Source: an uncultured Bacillota bacterium (lineage in GTDB: Bacteria > Bacillota > Clostridia > Peptostreptococcales > Anaerovoracaceae). From it: a stretch of 64,000 nt of DNA. The notes below the pieces were generated by a model. It was not told the DNA's origin. It searched no databases and worked only from the letters and a program-made list of their open reading frames with translations. Of the stretch, positions 31,492-40,929 are shown in pieces. Where the stretch lies: NCBI GenBank assembly GCA_927441425.1, contig CAKMKG010000027.1:31770-95769 (forward strand), written 5' to 3'. A program made the position numbers and the translations under genes. Numbering within the stretch: the stretch's first letter is position 1; every line of letters begins with the position of its first letter.

Positions 31492-32607
31492 ATGGAGAGG
31501 GACAATATGATAACGGAAAAGGATGGACACATTGCGTATTTGATTCTTGAGGATGGAACGGTGTACCGGGGGAAAGGCTTCGGCGTACAAGGCACGACTA
31601 TGGGGGAAGTCGTATTCACTACGGGAATGACGGGGTATCAAGAGACGTTGACGGATCCAAGCTATTACGGGCAGATCGTAACGCAGACCTTTCCATTGAT
31701 AGGGAATTACGGGTTGAATGACAACGACAGCGAATCGGAAAAATCCTGGGTGAAGGGCTATATCGTGAGAGAGTGGTGCGAGGAGCCGTCGAATTTCAGA
31801 AGCAAATATACCCTGGACGAATTCTTGAAAAATCAAAACATCATTGGGATCTACGACATTGATACAAGAGCGCTTACAAAAAAAATTAGGGAGCACGGCG
31901 TCATGAACGGGGCAATTACAACCGAATTACCCGGGAGCATGGACGCTTTCTTAACTGAATTAAAGGAATATACCATATTGGATGCGGTGAAATCCGTTTC
32001 CTGTACAGAAAATACGTTTTACCCTGCAGCCAAGGAAGACTTCCATGTGGTGCTATACGATTACGGATATAAAGCAAATATCCTGCGGAGCTTGCTGCAG
32101 AGAGGCTGTAGCGTAACAGTGGTGCCATATAATGCCACGATGCAGGAAATTTTGGAAATAAAGCCCAACGGGATCATGCTTTCTAACGGACCGGGAGATC
32201 CCGCTGAAAATACGGAATCAATCAAAATTTTAAGTGAACTGATGGATAGCGGAGTGCCAATTTTCGGGATTTGTCTTGGTCACCAGCTGCTTGCCCTAGC
32301 AAACGGAGCAGAAAGAGAAAAGTTGAAATACGGGCATCGAGGAGCCAATCAGCCTGTTGCAGACAAACCCCGAGACCGGGTGTTCATCACCAGCCAGAAC
32401 CATGGCTATGCCGTTGTGGGGGATACACTGGATCCAAAGATTGGATTCGTAAGCCATAGCAATGTGAATGACGGGAGCTGCGAAGGGATCACCTATGCAA
32501 ACGGAAGAGCCTTTACCGTACAGTTCCATCCCGAAGCCTGTTCCGGGCCCCTGGATACGGAGTACCTGTTCGATCAATTCATCCAAATGATGCAGCAGCA
32601 CAAATAA
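31492..32607 (+). CDS. carA: Carbamoyl-phosphate synthase small (glutaminase) chain
   Basis: This 371-residue chain hydrolyses glutamine to give ammonia for CarB. The N-terminal domain begins LILEDGTVYRGKGFG. The amidotransferase domain shows LSNGPGDP, the cysteine in GICLGHQLLA and the His-Glu pair in QFHPEACSGP. ATG 31492 follows AAGGAG; a second in-frame ATG at 31507 with GGAGAGGGA upstream is a fair alternative. In the arginine operon its product serves both arginine and pyrimidine synthesis. Confidence 0.95.
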   Translation: MERDNMITEKDGHIAYLILEDGTVYRGKGFGVQGTTMGEVVFTTGMTGYQETLTDPSYYGQIVTQTFPLIGNYGLNDNDSESEKSWVKGYIVREWCEEPSNFRSKYTLDEFLKNQNIIGIYDIDTRALTKKIREHGVMNGAITTELPGSMDAFLTELKEYTILDAVKSVSCTENTFYPAAKEDFHVVLYDYGYKANILRSLLQRGCSVTVVPYNATMQEILEIKPNGIMLSNGPGDPAENTESIKILSELMDSGVPIFGICLGHQLLALANGAEREKLKYGHRGANQPVADKPRDRVFITSQNHGYAVVGDTLDPKIGFVSHSNVNDGSCEGITYANGRAFTVQFHPEACSGPLDTEYLFDQFIQMMQQHK

Positions 32608-32618
32608 AGGAGAACAAT

Positions 32619-35600
32619 ATGCCATTGAATAAAGAGATAAAAAAGGTGCTTGTAATTGGCTCCGGACCGATTGTCATCGGTCAGGCAGCAGAATTCGACT
32701 ATGCAGGAACGCAGGTCTGCCGTACGTTGAAGGATGACGGGATCGAAGTCGTTCTGGTGAATTCTAACCCTGCCACCATCATGACAGATAAGACCATGGC
32801 AGACAAGGTCTATATAGAACCCCTTACCCTGCCTGTTTTAAAGAAGATCATCAAGCTGGAAATGCCGGACAGCATCCTGCCGACCATGGGAGGACAGACT
32901 GCGTTGACGCTGTCTATGCAGCTGGCAAAGTCCGGCTTTCTCGATGAGCAGAACGTGCGGCTGCTTGGGGCAACGCCGGAAACCATTGACAAGGCCGAGG
33001 ACCGACAGCTTTTCAAGGATATGCTGGAATCCATCGGAGAACCGGTGATTCCCTCCAAAGTAGTAACTGATATGGAGGATGCCGTTGCCTTTGCTGAGGA
33101 GCTCGGCTACCCGGTTATTGTAAGACCGGCCTATACCCTCGGAGGTACCGGCGGCGGAATGGCTGCCACCAAAAAACAGCTGCTTAAAATCGGAGAAAAC
33201 GGCTTGAGGCTAAGTCCCATTCATCAGATCCTTGTCGAAAAAAGCGTTGCAGGCTGGAAGGAAATAGAATTTGAAATCATAAGGGACAGTAAAAATAATA
33301 CGATTACCGTCTGCTCCATGGAAAACGTTGACCCTGTGGGGGTACATACCGGAGATTCCATCGTTGTGGCACCGGCGGTAACCCTTTCCGATAAAGAATA
33401 TCAAATGCTCCGAACCGCATCCATCAATATCATTCAGGCACTGGGCGTCGAGGGCGGCTGCAACTGTCAATTTGCCCTTCATCCTGACAGCTTTGAATAT
33501 GCGGTTATTGAGGTGAATCCAAGAGTGTCCAGATCCTCGGCGCTGGCCTCCAAGGCTACGGGTTATCCCATCGCCAAGGTGGCATCAAAGATTGCCATTG
33601 GATATACATTGGATGAAATCATCAACACAGTCACGGGCAAAACCTATGCCTGCTTTGAGCCGGCACTGGATTATATTGTGGTGAAATTCCCGAAATGGCC
33701 CTTTGACAAGTTCGTTTATGCAAAGAGGACCCTGGGAACACAGATGAAGGCGACGGGAGAGGTCATGGCCATCGGAACCTCCTTTGAGCAGGCCATGATG
33801 AAAGCCGTCCGCTGCATTGAGTTGAATCTGGACACCTTGAATCTGAAAAAACTGAGGGAGAAGGAAACCCATCTCATCGAAGAGTATCTCCATCACTGTG
33901 ATGATGAGAGGATTTTTGTAGTATATGAAGCATTGAAGAGAGGAATCTCCATCGATACAATCTTCAAAATCACAAAGATCGACCGATGGTTTCTCCATAA
34001 GCTGAATAATCTGGTGCATATGGAATATGCCCTGATGGAGGGGACACTCACTCAGGAGAAATACAAGAAAGCGAAGAAAATGGGCTTTCTGGATAAAACG
34101 ATAATCGCATTGAGCGGCCAGGAGCCTCTCGAAAAAATATATCCTGTCTACAAGATGGTAGACACCTGTGCTGCTGAATTTGCTGCTGAAACGCCGTATT
34201 TCTATTCGACCTTCGATGAGGAGAATGAGGCTAAAGAATTTATGAAGCAGCATGATACGGGAAAAAAGAAGGTCATCGTTTTTGGCTCAGGACCGATTCG
34301 AATCGGGCAGGGAATCGAATTTGACTATTGCTCGGTCCATTGCGTTACCGCGCTGAAGGAAGCCGGCTATGAGGCGATCATCGTGAACAACAATCCCGAA
34401 ACTGTATCCACTGACTTTGATATTTCCGATAGACTGTATTTTGAACCATTGACACCGGAGGATGTGGATGGAGTCATCCATACGGAAAACCCATGGGGTG
34501 TTGTGGTTCAGTTTGGAGGACAGACCGCCATCAAACTGACAAAATACTTGAAGAAGAAGGGGGTCAGGATTCTAGGGACCTCCGCTGACAGCATCGATGC
34601 CGCAGAAGACCGAGAGCGTTTCGACAAGCTTCTGGAGCACTGTAATATTCCAAGGCCAAACGGCAGAATGGCCTATACCACAGTGGAAGCTGTTAAGGAA
34701 GCCCACAAGGTGGGATATCCGGTTCTGCTAAGACCTTCGTACGTATTGGGCGGTCAGAATATGATCATCGCCTATACGAAAAGTGATGTCATCGAATACA
34801 TGGACATCATCACCCAAACGGAGCTGGAAAACCCGGTCCTCATCGACAAATATCTCATGGGAACTGAGGTTGAAGTGGACGCGGTTTGTGATGGTGACGA
34901 CTTCCTCATTCCGGGGATCATGGAGCACATCGAACGTGCTGGAGTGCATTCCGGTGACTCGATCTCCATCTATCCGCCCCAGACATTGACACAGGAAATC
35001 AGGGATACCATCGTGGAATATACCGGACGGCTGGCAAAAGAGCTGAAGGTCTCCGGCTTGGTTAATATTCAGTATGTCATTTATGAAGAGGAAGTCTACG
35101 TCATCGAGGTGAATCCGAGGTCCTCAAGAACGGTTCCGTACATCAGTAAGGTGACCAATGTTCCGATCGTCGATCTGGCAACGAAGGTGGCGCTGGGTGC
35201 AAAACTGAAAGATCTTGGATATGGAACCGGCGTATGCCCGGAGGGGGATTATGTTGCGGTAAAGGTTCCGGTATTCAGTTTTCCGAAGCTCCACGATGCC
35301 GACAACCATCTGGGTCCGGAAATGAAATCCACCGGGGAAGTGCTGGGCATCGACCATAATCTGGAGACAGCACTTTACAAAGGGCTGATTGCAGCGGGAT
35401 ACGAGATGCACAAGGTGGGAGACTGCGTGTTGATCACGGTGAAGGACTCGGATAAACCGGAGGCGGTTCCGCTGGCGAAGAAGTTCATCGAATTCGGATA
35501 TAAAATCTGGGCAACGAAGGGTACGGCTGAATATTTAAGGGAGCATGGTGTGCCGGCATTGATTGTGAACAAGCATGATGAGCCGTCACCAAATACCAGT

Positions 35601-35813
35601 GATTTGTTTGATACCGGTGAAGTTGATTTTGTGGTTTCCACCTCCGCCATCGGGAGAAAGCCTGCGGTACAATCCGTTCAGATGAGAAGAAAGGCCATTG
35701 AAAGAAACATTGCCTGCCTCACCTCCATTGATACGGCAAACGCCCTGGCCAACAGTTTGCTCATGAGGAAGACCTTGGAAGATTTCAATATGGTAGATAT
35801 CGTAACAATATAA
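32619..35813 (+). CDS. carB: Carbamoyl-phosphate synthase large chain
   Basis: This 1064-residue chain makes carbamoyl phosphate from bicarbonate, ammonia and two ATP. Two homologous halves are visible, each with an ATP-grasp domain. The first opens KKVLVIGSGPIVIGQAAEFDYAG and the second KKVIVFGSGPIRIGQGIEFDYC at about residue 550. The C-terminal 130 residues are the MGS-like allosteric domain (LAKKFIEFGYKIWATKGTAEYL), which binds effectors such as UMP or ornithine. Length is normal. It is the last gene of the operon and is followed by nested hairpins. Confidence 0.97.
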   Translation: MPLNKEIKKVLVIGSGPIVIGQAAEFDYAGTQVCRTLKDDGIEVVLVNSNPATIMTDKTMADKVYIEPLTLPVLKKIIKLEMPDSILPTMGGQTALTLSMQLAKSGFLDEQNVRLLGATPETIDKAEDRQLFKDMLESIGEPVIPSKVVTDMEDAVAFAEELGYPVIVRPAYTLGGTGGGMAATKKQLLKIGENGLRLSPIHQILVEKSVAGWKEIEFEIIRDSKNNTITVCSMENVDPVGVHTGDSIVVAPAVTLSDKEYQMLRTASINIIQALGVEGGCNCQFALHPDSFEYAVIEVNPRVSRSSALASKATGYPIAKVASKIAIGYTLDEIINTVTGKTYACFEPALDYIVVKFPKWPFDKFVYAKRTLGTQMKATGEVMAIGTSFEQAMMKAVRCIELNLDTLNLKKLREKETHLIEEYLHHCDDERIFVVYEALKRGISIDTIFKITKIDRWFLHKLNNLVHMEYALMEGTLTQEKYKKAKKMGFLDKTIIALSGQEPLEKIYPVYKMVDTCAAEFAAETPYFYSTFDEENEAKEFMKQHDTGKKKVIVFGSGPIRIGQGIEFDYCSVHCVTALKEAGYEAIIVNNNPETVSTDFDISDRLYFEPLTPEDVDGVIHTENPWGVVVQFGGQTAIKLTKYLKKKGVRILGTSADSIDAAEDRERFDKLLEHCNIPRPNGRMAYTTVEAVKEAHKVGYPVLLRPSYVLGGQNMIIAYTKSDVIEYMDIITQTELENPVLIDKYLMGTEVEVDAVCDGDDFLIPGIMEHIERAGVHSGDSISIYPPQTLTQEIRDTIVEYTGRLAKELKVSGLVNIQYVIYEEEVYVIEVNPRSSRTVPYISKVTNVPIVDLATKVALGAKLKDLGYGTGVCPEGDYVAVKVPVFSFPKLHDADNHLGPEMKSTGEVLGIDHNLETALYKGLIAAGYEMHKVGDCVLITVKDSDKPEAVPLAKKFIEFGYKIWATKGTAEYLREHGVPALIVNKHDEPSPNTSDLFDTGEVDFVVSTSAIGRKPAVQSVQMRRKAIERNIACLTSIDTANALANSLLMRKTLEDFNMVDIVTI

Positions 35814-35868
35814 CGCCCCGAATGGGCGTTGCCCTTTTGCCCCAAGCTTGCTTGGCTGGCAAAAGGGA
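35812..35868 (+). terminator. Two consecutive hairpins after carB
   Basis: The first has AACGCCC/GGGCGTT arms (35812-35830) followed by GCCCTTTT. The second has perfect 10-base arms CCCTTTTGCC/GGCAAAAGGG with an inner CCAAG/CTTGG stem (35832-35867). The first may terminate; the second resembles other nested intergenic palindromes in this window. Confidence 0.55.
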
Positions 35869-35910
35869 CAGCAGCATTATAAAACTTTATCTGTTTTTGT
35901 AAAATAAAAA

Positions 35911-35939
35911 TTGAAAATCTTTGACTTTGTAGATATAAT
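35911..35939 (+). promoter_or_regulatory. Promoter of mreB
   Basis: TTGAAA (35911-35916) and TATAAT (35934-35939) have a 17-base spacer, about 105 bases before the mreB start. Confidence 0.65.
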
Positions 35940-36043
35940 ATTAAAGATAAACGTAAAAGATAAGAATAGGTGTGGATGCAAGCTAGATTCTTTTTGATTT
36001 ACAGTGCAAAGACTTTTAATATATATTTAAGGAGGGTAAAGAT

Positions 36044-37066
36044 TTGGGATTTACAGACGAAGTTGGAATTGACCTTGGAACAGCAAATGTTTTGGTTTAT
36101 ATAAAAGGAAAGGGTGTCGTTTTGGACGAGCCCTCCGTCGTCGCAATCAACAGAGATACCAATGAGATACTGGCAGTAGGAGAAGAGGCCAGACAGATGC
36201 TTGGAAGAACTCCAAGCAACATCATTGCGGTGAGACCGTTAAGAGACGGCGTTATCTCCGATTACGATGTTACGGAACGAATGCTGAAATATTTTATCAG
36301 AAAAACCTGTGGCAACAGTAGGTTCTTTAAGCCGAGAATAATGGTCTGCGTGCCAAGTGGCGTAACCGAAGTGGAAAAAAGAGCGGTAAGAGAAGCCGCC
36401 ACACAGGCCGGCGGAAAATCCGTTTATCTGATGGAAGAGCCGGTAGCGGCAGCCATTGGTGCAGGACTTGATATCTCAAAGCCCGATGGGATCATGATCA
36501 TCGATATCGGCGGAGGAACCACAGATGTTGCAGTCATCTCTTTGGGTGGAATTGTGACAAGCACTTCCGTGAAGGTTGCCGGAGATAAATTTGACGAAGC
36601 CATTATCAAGTATATGAGAAAAGAGCATAAGCTTTACATTGGAGAACGTACCGCCGAGGAAATGAAGATGACCATCGGCACAGCATACCCGAGGGAAGAA
36701 GTTGTTGTTAAGGAATGCAGAGGGCGAGATCTGGTCACGGGACTCCCAAAATCCATTGAGATCACATCAAAAGAGATGATGGAAGCGTTGGACGAGCCGT
36801 TACAGGTGATCTGTGAGGTCGCTCATGGCGTGCTGGAAAGAACACCACCGGAATTGTCTGCGGATATCAGCAACAGCGGTATTGTGATTACCGGCGGAGG
36901 CGCATTGCTTCACGGGATTGATAAGAGAATCGAGGAACGCACGGGGATCAAAGTAACAGTTGCGGACGACCCGAAATCCTGCGTGGCCATTGGGACAGGA
37001 AAGGCCTTGAATTCAATTGATGCGATAGAAAATAATCAAATGAACAAAAGAAGGTCATTCATTTAA
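36044..37066 (+). CDS. mreB: Rod shape-determining protein, MreB/Mbl family
   Basis: This 340-residue bacterial actin organises side-wall synthesis. It has the phosphate-1 motif GIDLGTANVLVY, the connecting stretch EKRAVREAATQAG, phosphate-2 IIDIGGGTTDVAVI, the hydrophobic/conserved MKMTIGTAYP and the adenosine motif VITGGGALLHGID. The start is TTG 36044 after AAGGAGGG. It stands alone with its own promoter and terminator, without mreC/mreD, a setting often seen for mbl paralogs, so the Mbl role is equally possible. Confidence 0.9.
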   Translation: MGFTDEVGIDLGTANVLVYIKGKGVVLDEPSVVAINRDTNEILAVGEEARQMLGRTPSNIIAVRPLRDGVISDYDVTERMLKYFIRKTCGNSRFFKPRIMVCVPSGVTEVEKRAVREAATQAGGKSVYLMEEPVAAAIGAGLDISKPDGIMIIDIGGGTTDVAVISLGGIVTSTSVKVAGDKFDEAIIKYMRKEHKLYIGERTAEEMKMTIGTAYPREEVVVKECRGRDLVTGLPKSIEITSKEMMEALDEPLQVICEVAHGVLERTPPELSADISNSGIVITGGGALLHGIDKRIEERTGIKVTVADDPKSCVAIGTGKALNSIDAIENNQMNKRRSFI

Positions 37067-37072
37067 AAACCA

Positions 37073-37098
37073 AAAAGCTCTCGAAAGAGAGCTTTTTT
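37073..37098 (+). terminator. Intrinsic terminator of mreB
   Basis: A perfect 10-bp stem AAAAGCTCTC/GAGAGCTTTT closed by GAAA is followed by TT. It starts six bases after the stop codon. Confidence 0.85.
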
Positions 37099-37136
37099 CA
37101 AATTGGCGGCGCGCCGCGGGTAACTCAAGGATCAGT

Positions 37137-37233
37137 CTGAAAAAGTGTTTTTTAAAGAAAACCGTGAAACCTATTACCGACTTAGATGCGAAGCATCTAA
37201 AAGGAGGCGGTTTTCGTGAAAATACTTTTTCAG
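37137..37233 (+). repeat. Palindromic interspersed repeat, copy A
   Basis: This element of 97 bp has imperfect inverted ends (CTGAAAAAGT against ACTTTTTCAG), an inner GAAAACCG/CGGTTTTC pair and a central TTAGATGC-GAA-GCATCTAA hairpin. The reverse complement of 62956-63049 matches it over nearly the whole length at roughly 80 percent identity. It lies between the mreB terminator and the rRNA methyltransferase gene, in DNA that also holds a 12-bp GC palindrome at 37106-37117. Confidence 0.75.
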
Positions 37234-37291
37234 AACGGTATCTTTTTAGAGAATGCCTTGGACGCGGCGCAACGAATAGGAGGAAAAAGCT

Positions 37292-38431
37292 TTGTCAAAG
37301 CTCGAACTGATTGCTACGGCCACCTTTGGCCTTGAGGCAGTGGTAAAACGGGAGATTGAAAATCTTGGTTTCAAGATACTGAAGTCGGAAGATGCAAAAA
37401 TAACATATCAAGGGGACGAGAGAGCCGTTGTAAAATCGAACCTGTGGCTGCGATGTGCAGACCGCGTCCTGATTAAGCTGGGAGAATTCAATGCGGTTTC
37501 TTTTGAGGAGCTTTTTCAACAGGCAAAGGCGCTGCCGTGGGAAGAATGGATTCAGGAGGATGCCAAATTCACTGTAACGGGAACCTCTGTAAAATCCGCG
37601 CTCCACAGCGTTCCGGACTGCCAGGCCATCGTAAAGAAGGCCATTGTTGAAAAGCTGAAGGAAACGTATCACTGTGAGTGGTTCCAGGAAACGGGTCCGG
37701 AATACACCATCAAGCTGACCCTCTTGAAGGACAGAGTAACGGTAACCCTGGATACCAGCGGGGCAGGACTCCATAAACGTGGCTATCGAATCAAGGATGT
37801 GGCAGCACCGATCAAAGAAACCCTTGCCGCCGCTATGGTGCAGCTTTCCTATTGGAAGGAAGGCCGGCTGCTAGTGGATCCTCTTTGCGGATCGGGAACC
37901 ATACCCATCGAGGCAGCATTGCTCGGCAGAAATATCGCACCAGGCCTGAATCGCAAATTTGCTGCGGAACAGTGGCCATCAATCCCTGCCGAACTTTGGA
38001 AAGAAGAACGGAAAGCAGCTTTTGAAGCGGTTAAGACAGATGCGGATATCCGGATACAAGCCACCGACATTTCTCCCATTGCCGTAAAAGCGGCGATGGA
38101 AAATGCAAGGGAAGCCGGCGTAGACGACTGCATCGACTTCCAGATCAAACCGCTGAAGAATGTTCGGCTTGAAGAGGATTACGGGATTGTGATCTGCAAT
38201 CCGCCTTATGGAGAGAGGATCGGGGAAAAGGATGAAATCCGCAAAATATATTCAGATATGCGAAAGCTCTTTGAAGGCAATCCGACTTGGTCCCTATACC
38301 TGATCACCACAGACAAGGAGTTCGAAACCCTTGCCTTCGGAAGACTTGCTGATCGCCGCCGAAAACTGTATAACGGCCGGCTTGAGGTCACCTATTATCA
38401 GTATTACGGAACAAAACCACCGCGAGGGTAG
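37292..38431 (+). CDS. THUMP-domain 23S rRNA (guanine-N2) methyltransferase, RlmL/YpsC-like
   Basis: This 379-residue protein has a THUMP RNA-binding region in the first 160 residues (LELIATATFGLEAVVKREIENLG start) followed by a UPF0020-type methyltransferase domain. The latter has VDPLCGSGTIPIEAALLGRN as the SAM-binding loop and the NPPY catalytic motif in ICNPPYGERIGEK. The family methylates guanine N2 in 23S rRNA. The start is TTG 37292 behind AATAGGAGGA. Exact target assignment is from family knowledge. Confidence 0.88.
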   Translation: MSKLELIATATFGLEAVVKREIENLGFKILKSEDAKITYQGDERAVVKSNLWLRCADRVLIKLGEFNAVSFEELFQQAKALPWEEWIQEDAKFTVTGTSVKSALHSVPDCQAIVKKAIVEKLKETYHCEWFQETGPEYTIKLTLLKDRVTVTLDTSGAGLHKRGYRIKDVAAPIKETLAAAMVQLSYWKEGRLLVDPLCGSGTIPIEAALLGRNIAPGLNRKFAAEQWPSIPAELWKEERKAAFEAVKTDADIRIQATDISPIAVKAAMENAREAGVDDCIDFQIKPLKNVRLEEDYGIVICNPPYGERIGEKDEIRKIYSDMRKLFEGNPTWSLYLITTDKEFETLAFGRLADRRRKLYNGRLEVTYYQYYGTKPPRG

Positions 38432-38453
38432 CCGGGTATCAACCATCCATACG

Positions 38454-38482
38454 TTGACAACGGGTAATGGAAACCTTATAAT
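38454..38482 (+). promoter_or_regulatory. Consensus promoter before the DUF1836-argF pair
   Basis: TTGACA (38454-38459) and TATAAT (38477-38482) with a 17-base spacer form a perfect sigma-70-type promoter. No ArgR-like palindrome accompanies it. Confidence 0.8.
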
Positions 38483-38540
38483 ATAGTTACACATACTTGA
38501 TGATTTAGCAGCGGTATTGCGCACGATGGAGGTGGATAGT

Positions 38541-39155
38541 TTGAGATATGAAGAATTTATAAAACTTACAATGGATGAGTATGTTTCCAAAGGAAAAATT
38601 AGTGTGAATGATTTCCCTGAAATGGAAATATACATGGACCAGGCGGAGACCTTCCTGAACAGAGAGCTGGGAATTTACAAGAAGAGCGAGAAGGATAAGG
38701 TGATCACCAAAACCATGATTGGCAATTATGTGAAGCATCATATGCTGCCTAGACCGGTCAACAAAAAATATTCCAAGGATCATCTGATTTTGCTGACGCT
38801 TATTTTCCATCTGAAAGGAACCTTCCAGATGGAGGAGATCGAAAAAATTCTAAAGCCGCTTATTGATAACTATAACTCGGAGTTCGATGATAAAATTGAT
38901 CTGGGAGCCTTGTATGAAGGAATCCTTACGGTTCAGGCAACCGAGCAGGAACTGCTCACCCAAAGCGTCAATAGTATAATCGAAGAGAGCAAGCATCAAT
39001 TAAAAGAAACGGAGCTTTCCGACGACGATATGCTGGAGCTGTTCATGCTGATCGTCAATCTTTCCATGAAAGCGGATGCACAAAAATACCTGGCTCATAA
39101 ACTCCTACAAGAGTACATTTTAAAACCCAAACAGAAAAAACAGAAAGAAGGTTGA
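38541..39155 (+). CDS. DUF1836 domain protein
   Basis: This 204-residue protein of unknown function is found in Firmicutes. The N-terminal part (FLNRELGIYKKSEKDKVITKTMIGNYVKHHMLP) looks like a winged or MerR-like helix-turn-helix, and the rest is helical and acidic (EIEKILKPLID). It may be a transcription regulator, but its targets are unknown. The start is TTG 38541, set by GGAGGTGGA at 38528-38536. An upstream TTG at 38517 precedes the site and is unlikely. argF starts just after its end, so the two are probably co-transcribed. Confidence 0.75.
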   Translation: MRYEEFIKLTMDEYVSKGKISVNDFPEMEIYMDQAETFLNRELGIYKKSEKDKVITKTMIGNYVKHHMLPRPVNKKYSKDHLILLTLIFHLKGTFQMEEIEKILKPLIDNYNSEFDDKIDLGALYEGILTVQATEQELLTQSVNSIIEESKHQLKETELSDDDMLELFMLIVNLSMKADAQKYLAHKLLQEYILKPKQKKQKEG

Positions 39156-39160
39156 AACAA

Positions 39161-40150
39161 ATGGCAGTGAATTTAAAGGGAAGAAGTTTTTTGACGTTAA
39201 TGGATTTTACCTCGCAGGAAATCAGATATTTGCTTGACTTGGCACACGATCTGAAAGCAAAAAAAAGAGCGGGAATTTACGGAGACAGGATGAAGGGAAA
39301 AAACATCGTCCTGTTGTTTGAAAAAACTTCCACACGAACAAGATGCTCCTTTGAAGTAGCCTGCCATGACGAAGGCGGTCATGTCACCTATCTGGAATCC
39401 TCCGGCTCTCAGGTCGGGAAGAAGGAATCCATCGAAGACAGTGCGCAGGTACTGGGAAGATTCTTCGATGGAATCGAGTATAGAGGCTTTGACCAAAAGA
39501 CGGTGGAGGATCTGGCCAACTATTCGGGAATTCCAGTATGGAACGGTTTGACAGATATCGATCATCCGACCCAGATTCTGGCCGATATGCTGACCATGGA
39601 AGAACATATCGCTAAGCCCCTCCATAAAACAAAGGTTATTTTCTGTGGGGATATTAGAAACAATATGGCCTATGCATGGATGTACGGCTGTGCCAAAATG
39701 GGAATTCATTTTGTCGCATACGGGCCAGATGAGCTGGAGGTTGACAAGAACGTTCTTGCTGAATCGAGAAAGGTTGCCGCAGAAACGGGCAGTGTGATCG
39801 AGGTGTCCAGTGATCCTAACTGCCTGAAGGGTGCCGATGTGATCTATACGGATGTTTGGGCATCGATGGGAGAAGAGGACCAGATTCCCGACAAAGTAAA
39901 AATGTTGACTCCCTTCAAGGTCACCATGGAGCTGCTAAACGCAACCGAAAATCCGGACGTACTCTTTCTGCATTGTCTGCCGGCCTACCATGATTTTGAA
40001 ACCAAGATGGCGAAGGAATGGAAGGAAAAAGGGTACGATATCAGGGAAGTAACGGATGAAGTATTCCGAAGCAAGCATTCCGTAGTCTTTGATGAAGCGG
40101 AAAACAGAATGCACACCATCAAGGCGATTATGGTTGCGACCATCGGATAA
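39161..40150 (+). CDS. argF: Ornithine carbamoyltransferase
   Basis: This 329-residue enzyme joins carbamoyl phosphate and ornithine to citrulline. The carbamoyl phosphate motif is at about residue 55 (KTSTRTRCSFEVA), followed by the HPTQ motif in DIDHPTQILADML and the ornithine/catalytic cysteine motif HCLPAYHD. Length is normal. The start is ATG 39161; the TTG at 39152 is too near AAGAAGG. It lies 3.3 kb from carB and so outside the argC-carB operon, behind its own promoter. The same enzyme can run backwards in the arginine deiminase pathway, whose arcA and arcC are 13 kb away without arcB. Confidence 0.95.
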   Translation: MAVNLKGRSFLTLMDFTSQEIRYLLDLAHDLKAKKRAGIYGDRMKGKNIVLLFEKTSTRTRCSFEVACHDEGGHVTYLESSGSQVGKKESIEDSAQVLGRFFDGIEYRGFDQKTVEDLANYSGIPVWNGLTDIDHPTQILADMLTMEEHIAKPLHKTKVIFCGDIRNNMAYAWMYGCAKMGIHFVAYGPDELEVDKNVLAESRKVAAETGSVIEVSSDPNCLKGADVIYTDVWASMGEEDQIPDKVKMLTPFKVTMELLNATENPDVLFLHCLPAYHDFETKMAKEWKEKGYDIREVTDEVFRSKHSVVFDEAENRMHTIKAIMVATIG

Positions 40151-40164
40151 ATGATAAAATGGAA

Positions 40165-40203
40165 TAAGCCGTTCAGGGAGGCCCCCGAATGGCTTTTTTT
40201 TCG
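40165..40203 (+). terminator. Intrinsic terminator of argF
   Basis: A hairpin AAGCC-TTC-GGG against CCC-GAA-GGCTT with two mismatches is followed by eight T (40193-40202). Confidence 0.8.
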
Positions 40204-40269
40204 ATAGGAACAAAAGAGAAGGCCTTTCCATATTATGATAACAGCAAATATTGAAAGGAAGTGCTCTTT

Positions 40270-40839
40270 ATGGCTATAAAAATTTTTATAGATCAGGGTC
40301 ATAACCCTACCGGCTTTCATAATACAGGCGCAGTCGGCAATGGATTGTTTGAGCAGGATATAAACTATCAAGTCGGAATTTATCTGGCAAACTTATTGAA
40401 TAATGACGACAGGTTTGACGCCCGTTTGTCAAGACCCACCCCCACAACCGTTCTGGGAACCAACAACGCGACCAGTCTTGCTGCAAGAGTGCGGATGGCG
40501 AACGAATGGCCGGCAAACTATTTTATCAGTATTCACGGGAATGCAAATGTAAATCCTGCCATTAACGGTACCGAGGCCTATGTTTATCGGTTCTATACCC
40601 AGGCTCACTGGCTGGCGCAGCATATTGTCAATAGCATTACACAGATCGTCGGTACGAATGATAACGGTATCTATGAAAGACCATCCCTGTATGTACTGCG
40701 GGCAACGAGCATGCCGGCGGTCCTGGTAGAAATGGCGTACTTATCCAATACCTCCGACGCAGAAAAGCTGAGAAACAATCAATATTTGTTTGCCTACGCT
40801 ATCTATCAGGGCATCTTGAGATACTTTGGATTCGCATAA
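40270..40839 (+). CDS. N-acetylmuramoyl-L-alanine amidase (Amidase_3), no signal peptide
   Basis: This 189-residue zinc amidase cleaves the bond between muramic acid and the stem peptide. It has the first ligand His in IFIDQGHNP, a Glu in GLFEQDINYQ, the second His in FISIHGNANVNP and the catalytic Glu in VLVEMAYLSN. The whole protein is just the catalytic domain; it lacks a signal peptide and binding repeats. It could be a mother-cell lysin of the CwlC type or a phage-derived lysin. The start ATG 40270 follows AAAGGAAG. Confidence 0.85.
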   Translation: MAIKIFIDQGHNPTGFHNTGAVGNGLFEQDINYQVGIYLANLLNNDDRFDARLSRPTPTTVLGTNNATSLAARVRMANEWPANYFISIHGNANVNPAINGTEAYVYRFYTQAHWLAQHIVNSITQIVGTNDNGIYERPSLYVLRATSMPAVLVEMAYLSNTSDAEKLRNNQYLFAYAIYQGILRYFGFA

Positions 40840-40879
40840 ATGATAAGAATGAATTCCATTCCCGGGTGCGTTGACAAAT

Positions 40880-40925
40880 AAAAATAAGACAGCTATTTTT
40901 CTAAAATGAATAACAGCTGTTTTTA
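40880..40925. terminator. Bidirectional terminator between amidase and ROK genes
   Basis: An imperfect hairpin pairs AAAAA-ACAGCT-TT with AACAGCTGTTTTT around a loop of about 14 bases. It lies between two convergent genes. Confidence 0.5.
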
Positions 40926-40929
40926 AGAC

